Both the position numbers and the translations under genes were made by a program. From DASWHF01 sp036393295 (GTDB lineage Bacteria > Pseudomonadota > Gammaproteobacteria > Acidiferrobacterales > UBA6901): a DNA stretch of 28,922 nucleotides. Shown piece by piece: positions 21,350 to 27,490 of the stretch. The notes below the pieces were generated by a model. It made no database searches and was not told where the DNA came from. It saw nothing but the letters and a program-made list of their open reading frames with translations. How positions within the stretch are numbered: the first letter of the stretch is position 1; each line of letters opens with the position of its first letter. The stretch is taken from positions 1 to 28,922 of the forward strand of contig DASWHF010000108.1 in NCBI GenBank assembly GCA_036393295.1, in the 5' to 3' direction.

Positions 21350-21502
21350 CGTCACCACCCACCCCGCCGGTTCGGGCGCCGCCGCCAGCCGGCGGCCGTC
21401 TATTGTCACAGTCTGGCACACACCGGCCGCACCGGCGACGGCGCGCTCCTGATGTGACGATGTCGCGGCGCGGCGTCTCGCGGCGCAGCGGACGCCGCCG
21501 CC

Positions 21503-21531
21503 TGGCAGCCACGGCATGAGTCCGCTATATT
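21503..21531 (+). promoter_or_regulatory. sigma-70 promoter candidate for the SDR gene
   Basis: TGGCAG (21503-21508) and TATATT (21526-21531) are spaced by 17 bases, 28 bases before the ATG at 21559. Visual match only. Confidence 0.4.
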
Positions 21532-21558
21532 GCGCCGACTTCAGTCCCCCTCGGCATC

Positions 21559-22407
21559 ATGACGGAAAAAAGCAGAACAGTCCTGATCACCGGTTGCTCG
21601 TCCGGCATCGGGCGGGCCGTTGCCCTCACCCTCCAGGCGCGCGGCTATCGGGTGTTCGCCGGCGTACGCCGGGACCCGGACCGCGCCGGGCTCGCGCAGG
21701 CCGGCCTCGAGACGCAAGTGCTGGATCTCAGCGACAGCGCATCGATCGCGTCGGCGGTGGCGGCGGTGCTGGCCGCGACCGGCGGGCGGCTCGACGCCCT
21801 GATCAATAACGGCGCCTACGGCCAGCCGGGCGCGGTCGAGGACTTGAGCCGCGACGCCTTGCGCGCCCAGTTCGAGACCAACGTGTTCGGCACCCAGGAG
21901 CTGACCAACCGGCTGATGCCGGTGTTCCGCGCCCAGGGACACGGTCGCATCGTCCAGATCAGCTCGCTGCTCGGCTACGTGTCGCTCGCCTACCGCGGCG
22001 CCTACAACGCCAGCAAGCACGCGCTCGAGGCGCTGTCGGACACGATGCGCCTGGAGCTCGCCGGCAGCGGCATTCAGGTCATCCTGGTCGAGCCCGGCCC
22101 GATCGTAAGCCGCTTCCGCGAGAACGCCTATGCGGCGTTCAAGGCCAACATCGACCGCGAGCACAGTGCCCACCGCGAATACTACGCGGCCGTGGAAAAG
22201 CGCTTGGGGGGACAAAAGCCCCTGCCCTTCACGCTCCCGGCCAAGGCGGTCGCCGCCAAGGTGGTCCACGCCCTCGAATCCCGCCGCCCGCGGCTGCGCT
22301 ATCGCGTGACCTTTCCGGCCCATCTGTTCGCCGGCCTCAAGCGGCTGCTCAGCACCCGGCGCCTGGATCGCGTGTTGCGGCGGGTCACCGGCGGCGGCAG
22401 CCGCTGA
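21559..22407 (+). CDS. short-chain dehydrogenase/reductase (classical SDR)
   Basis: 282 residues. The cofactor motif is TGCSSGIG (about 11-18), followed by a basic RVFAGVRRDPDR that suggests NADP preference. NNGAYG replaces the usual NNAG. The active site has the serine in QISSLLGYV and YNASK (Tyr and Lys of YxxxK), then VEPGPIVSRF. The C-terminal 80 residues (ending VTFPAHLFAGLKRLL, then VLRRVTGGGSR) are typical of the longer oxidoreductases related to retinol and hydroxysteroid dehydrogenases. The substrate is unknown. It has its own promoter candidate and stands apart from its neighbours. Confidence 0.92.
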   Translation: MTEKSRTVLITGCSSGIGRAVALTLQARGYRVFAGVRRDPDRAGLAQAGLETQVLDLSDSASIASAVAAVLAATGGRLDALINNGAYGQPGAVEDLSRDALRAQFETNVFGTQELTNRLMPVFRAQGHGRIVQISSLLGYVSLAYRGAYNASKHALEALSDTMRLELAGSGIQVILVEPGPIVSRFRENAYAAFKANIDREHSAHREYYAAVEKRLGGQKPLPFTLPAKAVAAKVVHALESRRPRLRYRVTFPAHLFAGLKRLLSTRRLDRVLRRVTGGGSR

Positions 22408-22491
22408 CCCCCGCTGTCATCCTTTTCCCCGCGGCTGTCGTTATCCCCAGTACAGGCCCGCACCGCCGGGCCCCAACCGGAGGGAAAAGTC

Positions 22492-22815
22492 ATGAAGAAA
22501 CCGCTGCTTGGCCTGGGAACCGCAGTGCTCGCCGCGACCCTGCTGGGGGCCGCGCCGGCACAGGCCGGCGACAGCCGCGTCGGCATCAGCGTCCAGATCG
22601 GCGTGCCGATCCACGGCTATGCCGGGGTGCGCTATGCACCGCCGCCGGTGTATTACTACGGCCCGCCGGTGGTGTACTACCACAAGCACCACTTCAAGCA
22701 TGTGTCGAAGCATCCGCCGCACTATAATTGGCGCCGCGGCCACGGCGACTGGAAGCGCCACACCGGCCAGGTCGATCACCGCCATCGCGACCGGGACCGT
22801 CACGGCCGCCGCTGA
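22492..22815 (+). CDS. small secreted Tyr/Pro/His-rich protein
   Basis: 107 residues with a Sec signal peptide (MKKPLLGLGTAVLAATLLG, cleavage near APAQAG) and GGAGGG upstream. After GISVQIGVPIHGYAGVRY the mature part is low-complexity: APPPVYYYGPPVVYYHKHH, then a His/Arg/Lys/Asp-rich tail ending DRDRHGRR. The histidine density suggests metal binding or an exported structural role, but no enzyme motif exists. Similar short YYY/PP-type exported proteins are common in Proteobacteria without an assigned function. It is followed, after 129 bases, by the sigma-factor operon and might be one of its targets (inference). Confidence 0.8.
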   Translation: MKKPLLGLGTAVLAATLLGAAPAQAGDSRVGISVQIGVPIHGYAGVRYAPPPVYYYGPPVVYYHKHHFKHVSKHPPHYNWRRGHGDWKRHTGQVDHRHRDRDRHGRR

Positions 22816-22944
22816 TCATCCGTGAACCCGGCGAGTACGCCATGCCGAAGAATGTCGAACGCGCTGGATGAGGCCGCACCGCGCGGGCAGGACGCCCGGG
22901 CGGCGCACGCGGCCCCGCCCAGCGCGCAGGCGAGGAAGACGATC

Positions 22945-23553
22945 GTGACCCATGCGACCGGCGATACCCCGGCCGGCCTCGAGGGCTTCCTCGCGGGCGT
23001 GGAGCAGCGCGCCTATCGCATCGCGCGCGCCGCGCTCTGGGATCACGATCAGGCCCTGGACGTGGTGCAGGACAGCATGCTCAAGCTGGTCGAAAAGTAC
23101 GCCGGCCGCGCGGAATCGGAATGGCCGGCGCTGTTCTTCACCATCCTGTCGAACCGCATCAACGACGTGCGGCGCTGGCGGCGGGTGCGCGAGGGTGCGA
23201 ATCGGGTGCTGGCCGTGTTCGGCCTCGGCGGCGCCGACGCGGACGACGCGGAAACCGATCAGGCGCCGGCGACGACTTACCGCGAGCCGGTCGCCGCCAA
23301 TCCGGGGCCGGACGCCGCGCTGCACGCGCAGCGCCAGCGCGCCGCCATCGACGCCGCGGTGGCCGGGCTGCCGGAGCGGCAACGCCAGGTGTTCCTGCTG
23401 CGCGAGTGGCAGGAGCTGAGCATCAAGGAAACCGCCGCGATCCTCGGCTGCACCGAGGGCACGGTGAAGCAGCATCACTTCCGCGCGCTCAAGGCGCTGC
23501 GCGCGAACCTCGCAGAGGTATGGAACCATGAAAAGCTCCGATCCCTACCGTAA
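22945..23553 (+). CDS. ECF-type RNA polymerase sigma factor
   Basis: I choose the GTG at 22945 (GAGGA eight bases upstream), giving 202 residues. Starts at 22822 or 22852 would add a 31-41-residue Ala/Arg-rich tail. Region 2 is LEGFLAGVEQRAYRIARAAL, then HDQALDVVQDSMLKLVEKY and LFFTILSNRINDVRRWRR. A loosely conserved Gly/Asp-rich linker follows. Region 4 is LPERQRQVFLLREWQELSIK, then ETAAILGCTEGTVKQHHFRALKALR with its helix-turn-helix. This is the RpoE-like sigma-70 family. The anti-sigma gene overlaps it by 26 bases. It probably directs envelope-stress genes, but no target is shown. Confidence 0.93.
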   Translation: MTHATGDTPAGLEGFLAGVEQRAYRIARAALWDHDQALDVVQDSMLKLVEKYAGRAESEWPALFFTILSNRINDVRRWRRVREGANRVLAVFGLGGADADDAETDQAPATTYREPVAANPGPDAALHAQRQRAAIDAAVAGLPERQRQVFLLREWQELSIKETAAILGCTEGTVKQHHFRALKALRANLAEVWNHEKLRSLP

Positions 23554-24004
23554 TATCCATCCCGACGCCGATGCGCTCGACCGGCTGCGTGCCGGGCTGC
23601 TGGACGATGCGCCGGAACGCCGCCGGGTGCTGCTCGATCATCTCGGCGGCTGCGACGGGTGCCGAACCCGTTACGGCGTCGCCGACCGCGTGCGCGCCGC
23701 GCTCGACGAGCGCATGGACCCGCCGGCCGTAAGCAGCGCGTTGCGCACACGGCGCCGCGCGGCGCTGGCCGGCGCCGGTGGCCGGCCGGCTGCCCGGGCG
23801 CCGCGCCTGGCGCTGGCCGGGGCGGCGTTGTCGCTGCTCGTCGGCATCGGTATATTCTTCGCGCTGGAAGCGGAACGCCCGGCCGAGGGCCTGCCGCAGC
23901 TGGCAAGCCAGGAGCCGGTGCCGGATCTCTACGACGATCTCGATTTCTATCTGTGGCTGGCGCGCGAACGCGAGAAGGTCACGGACCGGGGAAATCATTC
24001 TTAA
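23528..24004 (+). CDS. anti-sigma factor, membrane-anchored with zinc-finger-like motif
   Basis: 158 residues from the ATG at 23528, inside the 3' end of the sigma gene (26-base overlap; AGAGG ribosome site). The cytoplasmic part has a HxxxCxxC motif (HLGGCDGC, about 38-45), typical of ZAS-type anti-sigma domains. One transmembrane helix follows (about 92-112: LALAGAALSLLVGIGIFFAL) and then a short periplasmic acidic tail (DLYDDLDFYLWLAREREK). The arrangement fits an anti-sigma factor that holds the sigma factor at the inner membrane until a signal releases it. DUF3619 proteins hold the same position in many Betaproteobacteria. Confidence 0.85.
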   Translation: MKSSDPYRNIHPDADALDRLRAGLLDDAPERRRVLLDHLGGCDGCRTRYGVADRVRAALDERMDPPAVSSALRTRRRAALAGAGGRPAARAPRLALAGAALSLLVGIGIFFALEAERPAEGLPQLASQEPVPDLYDDLDFYLWLAREREKVTDRGNHS

Positions 24005-24009
24005 AGATC

Positions 24010-24363
24010 ATGAAGACGCTGCTGCTCATCGCGATACTGCTGCCCGCCGGCACGCTCGCCGCCCCGCCGGTCGAGGCCGGCACGCGCGCCGGCATGCACG
24101 ATCGGCTGTGGGTCGCCGCCCAGGACGACTGGGGCACGCTCGATCCGCAGGAGCAGCGCCTGCTGCGCGAGCACCGCGAGCAGTGGCAGGGCTATTCGCC
24201 GGATCAGAAGGCGCGCCTGCGGTCCGGCGCCCAGCGTTACCGGAACCTGAGCGACGACGAGCGCCGCGACGTGGAACGCGAGCGCCAGCGCTACGAACGC
24301 ATGAGCCCGCAGGAGCGCAAGGCGTTGCGCGAGGAATACCGGAAGTCCCGCGGGCGGCGCTGA
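24010..24363 (+). CDS. DUF3106 periplasmic protein
   Basis: 117 residues, five bases after the anti-sigma stop. A signal peptide (MKTLLLIAILLPAGTLAAPP) is followed by the characteristic DUF3106 series. This consists of DDWGTLDPQEQRLLREHREQ, then WQGYSPDQKARLRSGAQRY, then LSDDERRDVERERQRY and MSPQERKALREEYRKSR. The last two read as repeated 'L/MSP-ER' helical units. Highly charged and helical; function unknown. It forms the third gene of the sigma/anti-sigma operon, an order seen repeatedly in Proteobacteria. Confidence 0.88.
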   Translation: MKTLLLIAILLPAGTLAAPPVEAGTRAGMHDRLWVAAQDDWGTLDPQEQRLLREHREQWQGYSPDQKARLRSGAQRYRNLSDDERRDVERERQRYERMSPQERKALREEYRKSRGRR

Positions 24364-24552
24364 CCAGCCCCCGGGAGTTCAGTCGAGTCGCCCCCCGCCC
24401 ACCCAGCCGGCGCGCGGTATCCGTCAAGCCGCCCCACCCTCCGCCCCGAAAACCTCGTGTCCGACTGTGCCGGCTTCGCCACCCATGACTGCGCCCGGGC
24501 ACCCGCGGCACCCGGCCGGGGCCGTCCGCGACGGTGAAACCGCCACGAGCGC

Positions 24553-24570
24553 ACTAACCAATCGGTCAGT
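24553..24570. promoter_or_regulatory. 18-bp palindromic operator, TetR-type
   Basis: ACTAACCAATCGGTCAGT is an imperfect palindrome (14 of 18 positions; the four mismatches are transitions). It fits ACTRACCRATYGGTYAGT, close to operators bound by TetR-family repressors. It ends 14 bases before the -35 box of the kinase promoter candidate. No tetR gene is in the window. Confidence 0.5.
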
Positions 24571-24584
24571 ACCTCCGCGATTTC

Positions 24585-24614
24585 TTGCGGTCCCTCGGGT
24601 ACCTGACCTATATT
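24585..24614 (+). promoter_or_regulatory. sigma-70 promoter candidate for the histidine-kinase operon
   Basis: TTGCGG (24585-24590) and TATATT (24609-24614) have an 18-base spacer. The transcript would have a leader of roughly 95 bases before the ATG at 24715. Confidence 0.4.
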
Positions 24615-24714
24615 GGAAGAAATTAGCCGTCCACAGCAGTCCGCTTCAGCGCGTCGAGTCCGCCGCCGTTCTTGCGAACCCACCGTCCGCGCCTGTCCTA
24701 CCAGGGAGGCATGC

Positions 24715-27069
24715 ATGGCCAAGGCATCCGGAGAGCAACACGCGTCCCCGGTGCGCTGGCTGGCGCCCTCCGGGCTGCGCGGGCGGCTCCTGCTGCTGAT
24801 CGCCTTCGTGCTGCTGCCGGCCTTCGGTCTCATTCTCTACACGTTCGCGGAGCAACGCACCGCGGCCGCGGATCGCGCCCGCGGTGACGCGCTCTGGCTC
24901 ATCCGCCTGGTCGCCGCCGAGCATCGCGCGCTCATGGAGTCGGCGCAGCAGCAGCTCCTCGGGCTGGCGCAGCTGCCCTTCGTCACGCACCGCAACCAGG
25001 CGGCGCTGTGCAATCGCAGCTTTGCCGGCATGCTCCGGCACCAGCCGCACTACGCCAATCTCGGCGTCATCGATCCCGACGGCAACCTGCGGTGCAGCGC
25101 GCTGCCGTTCGGCGCGCCGGTCAATCTCGCCGATCGGGAGTATTTCCGGCGGGCCGTGCAGACCCGCGGTATCGTGATCGGTGACTACCAGGTCGGCCGG
25201 GTCACCGGAAAGTCGGGCATCAACGTCGCCTACCCCTTGTTCGATTCCGCCGGCACGCTCACGGGCGTCGTGTTCGTCGCCCTCGACATGGCTTCCTGGC
25301 TGGCGCGCGTCATCGCGAAAACCCCGCTTCCTGAAGGCTCGACCCTCACCGTCCTCGACCCCCGGGGAACGATGCTGGCACGCCACCCGGACCCGGATCG
25401 TTGGGTCGGCAAGACGCTGCCGTCGGCGCCGCTGGTCCAGGCCATCCTGACACACAACGGCGAGGGCACGACCGAATCGCGCGGCGTGGACGGCGTCGAG
25501 CGCCTGTACGTCTACACACCCTTCGCCTTCAGTCCGGACAACAAGGTCTACATCAGCGCCGGCATCCCGACCGCGGTCGCCTACGCCGACGTCGATCGCA
25601 TGCTGGCTCGCAGCCTTGTGCTGCTGGCGATCATCGCGACGGTCGTGCTGCTGGCCGTCCGCTGGGGCAGCCACATCCTGGTATTGCGTCCGGCCGCGGC
25701 GCTGATCGAAGCGGCACGCAAATTCGGCGGCGGCGACCTCGGCGCGCGCACCGGCATGTCGCACGCCGGCGGCGAGTTCGGCCGGCTGGCGCAGACCTTC
25801 GACGAGATGGCGACCGCCCTGGAGGCACGCGACCGCCGCCTGCACGCGGTGGAGGACGAGCGGCGGCTGGCCGACGCCCGCTTCGCCGACATCCTGCGCA
25901 ACGCCCCCGACGCCGTGATCAGCATCGACACCGACCAGAAGATCCTGCTGTTCAACCGCGGCGCGGAGGCGATCTTCGGCTACCGCCCGGACGAGGTGGT
26001 CGGCCGCTCGCTCGCGATGTTGCTGCCGGCGCGTCATGCCGCGAGTCACGGCGGGCAGGTGCGGCGTTTCGCGGCTGGCAACGAACTTTCGCGGGAGATG
26101 GGCGCGCAGCGCGACATCCAGGGCCGCCGCAAGGACGGCGGCGAGTTTCCGGCGGTCGTCACCATCTCCAAGCTCGAGCACAACGGCGAGACCGTCATGA
26201 CCGCCATCCTGCGCGACATCACCGAACGCAAGCGCGCCGAGGACGAGATCCGCCGGCTCAACGCCGACCTGGAGCGGCGCGTGCGCGAGCGCACGGCGCA
26301 GCTCACCGCCGCCAACCGCGAGCTTGAGGCCTTCAGCTATTCCGTCTCCCACGACCTGCGCGCGCCGTTGCGCGCCATCGACGGTTTCAGCCAGGCGCTG
26401 GTCGAGGACTATGCCGGCCGACTGGACGATCAGGCCGACGATTACCTGCAACGCGTGCGCGCCGCCACGCAGCGTATGGGCCAGCTCATCGACGACCTGC
26501 TGCGGCTGTCGCGCGTCACGCGCGCCGAGATGCGGCACGTGCCGGTCGATCTCAGCACGCTCGCCGCGGAGATCGTCGCCGAGCTCCGAAAGTCCGCGCC
26601 GCAGCGCACGGTCGAAACGGTCATCGCGCCGGGACTCACGACCCGCGGCGACCCGGCCTTGCTGCGGGTGATGCTCGAGAACCTGCTGGGCAACGCCTGG
26701 AAGTTCACCGGCCGGACGGAGGGGGCGCGCATCGAGTTCGCGGCGACGCGCGGTGACAACGGCGAGCCGCTGTTCCGCGTGCGCGACAACGGCGCCGGTT
26801 TCGACATGACCTACGTCGACAAGCTGTTCGGCACCTTCCAGCGCCTGCACTCGCCGGACGAGTTCCCCGGCACCGGGATCGGATTGGCCACGGTGCAACG
26901 CGTGGTGCACCGCCACGGTGGCCACATCCACGCCGAGGGCGCGCCGGGCGGGGGCGCCACCTTCACGTTCACCTTGCCGGAAGATTCGCAGTACGGAAAC
27001 GAACAACAACAGCAACAGGAGGATCAGGAGACCGATAATGGCCGAAGAGAAGTATATCCTGCTGGTTGA
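24715..27069 (+). CDS. membrane sensor histidine kinase (Cache-HAMP-PAS-HisKA-HATPase)
   Basis: 784 residues from the ATG at 24715 (AGGGAGG five bases upstream). Transmembrane helix 1 is at about 23-45 and helix 2 at 299-322. Between them is a periplasmic Cache-type sensor (ANLGVIDPDGNLRCS, DREYFRRAVQTRGIVIGDY, GKSGINVAYPLFD). HAMP is at about 322-375, followed by a PAS domain (about 385-505: ILRNAPDAVISIDTDQKILL, ending ILRDITERKRAEDE) and a coiled coil. HisKA has the phospho-acceptor His546 (SYSVSHDLRAPLRAIDGFSQ). HATPase has an N-box (ENLLGNAWKFT, Asn660), DNGAGFD (691-697) and GTGIGLATV. The tail is Gln-rich (NEQQQQQEDQETD) and its last ten codons overlap the response-regulator gene. The likely partner is that CheY-like protein; the ligand is unknown. 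Confidence 0.93.
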   Translation: MAKASGEQHASPVRWLAPSGLRGRLLLLIAFVLLPAFGLILYTFAEQRTAAADRARGDALWLIRLVAAEHRALMESAQQQLLGLAQLPFVTHRNQAALCNRSFAGMLRHQPHYANLGVIDPDGNLRCSALPFGAPVNLADREYFRRAVQTRGIVIGDYQVGRVTGKSGINVAYPLFDSAGTLTGVVFVALDMASWLARVIAKTPLPEGSTLTVLDPRGTMLARHPDPDRWVGKTLPSAPLVQAILTHNGEGTTESRGVDGVERLYVYTPFAFSPDNKVYISAGIPTAVAYADVDRMLARSLVLLAIIATVVLLAVRWGSHILVLRPAAALIEAARKFGGGDLGARTGMSHAGGEFGRLAQTFDEMATALEARDRRLHAVEDERRLADARFADILRNAPDAVISIDTDQKILLFNRGAEAIFGYRPDEVVGRSLAMLLPARHAASHGGQVRRFAAGNELSREMGAQRDIQGRRKDGGEFPAVVTISKLEHNGETVMTAILRDITERKRAEDEIRRLNADLERRVRERTAQLTAANRELEAFSYSVSHDLRAPLRAIDGFSQALVEDYAGRLDDQADDYLQRVRAATQRMGQLIDDLLRLSRVTRAEMRHVPVDLSTLAAEIVAELRKSAPQRTVETVIAPGLTTRGDPALLRVMLENLLGNAWKFTGRTEGARIEFAATRGDNGEPLFRVRDNGAGFDMTYVDKLFGTFQRLHSPDEFPGTGIGLATVQRVVHRHGGHIHAEGAPGGGATFTFTLPEDSQYGNEQQQQQEDQETDNGRREVYPAG

Positions 27070-27481
27070 GGACAACCCCGACGATGAGGCGCTGACGCTA
27101 CGCGCGCTCAAGAAGAACAACATCGCCAACCGGGTGGTCGTGGCGCGCGACGGCGCCGAGGCGCTGGATTTCCTGTTCGGGCGTGGGGCGCACGCCGGGC
27201 GTAACCCGGAGAACACCCCGACGGTCGTGCTCCTGGATCTCAAGCTGCCCAAGGTCGACGGCCTGGAGGTTCTCAAGGCGCTGCGCGCCGATGACCGCAC
27301 CCGCATTCTGCCGGTGGTGGTCCTCACCTCGTCCAAGGAGGAGCGCGACATCGTCGCGAGTTACCGGCTCGGCGCCAACAGCTTCATCCGCAAGCCGGTG
27401 GACTTCGATCAGTTCATCGCGGCAATCGGCGATCTCGGCCTCTACTGGCTGGTGCTCAACGAGCCGGCGCCGCTGCGATGA
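27038..27481 (+). CDS. CheY-like single-domain response regulator (Rcp1-like)
   Basis: 147 residues, starting 32 bases inside the kinase gene. Repeated GGAG-type sites precede the ATG at 27038. It is a receiver domain only: acidic EDNPDDE (11-17), phospho-acceptor Asp67 (VLLDLKLPKVDG), TSS (97-99) and Lys119-Pro120. Receivers of this slightly long form (Rcp1 type, with the insert GRGAHAGRNPENT) often accompany phytochrome-like or other hybrid kinases and lack an output domain. It probably takes phosphate from the kinase and passes the signal by protein contact, possibly to the REC-GGDEF-EAL protein encoded next. Confidence 0.93.
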   Translation: MAEEKYILLVEDNPDDEALTLRALKKNNIANRVVVARDGAEALDFLFGRGAHAGRNPENTPTVVLLDLKLPKVDGLEVLKALRADDRTRILPVVVLTSSKEERDIVASYRLGANSFIRKPVDFDQFIAAIGDLGLYWLVLNEPAPLR

Positions 27482-27490
27482 GGTGACCGC

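Larger units (their letters stand above)
24364..24714. other. intergenic control region of the histidine-kinase operon
   Basis: 351 bases without a supported gene. They contain an 18-bp palindrome at 24553-24570, a sigma-70 promoter candidate at 24585-24614 and the kinase ribosome site (AGGGAGG, 24703-24709). The part nearest the DUF3106 stop shows no clear terminator. Confidence 0.5.

Noticed and set aside
19349..21457. 702-residue open frame on the plus strand
   Set aside because: Antisense to the GAF/HD-GYP gene, with Arg/Gln/Ala-rich low-complexity sequence and no motif.
22822..22944. Upstream start of the sigma factor
   Set aside because: Possible but less likely: the added residues are Ala/Arg-rich, while the GTG at 22945 has a good ribosome site and gives the usual family length.
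24646..27351. 901-residue open frame on the minus strand
   Set aside because: It is antisense to the histidine kinase, whose domains are unmistakable. It is rich in Arg, Ala, Gly, Asp and His with no domain; long antisense frames are expected at this GC content.
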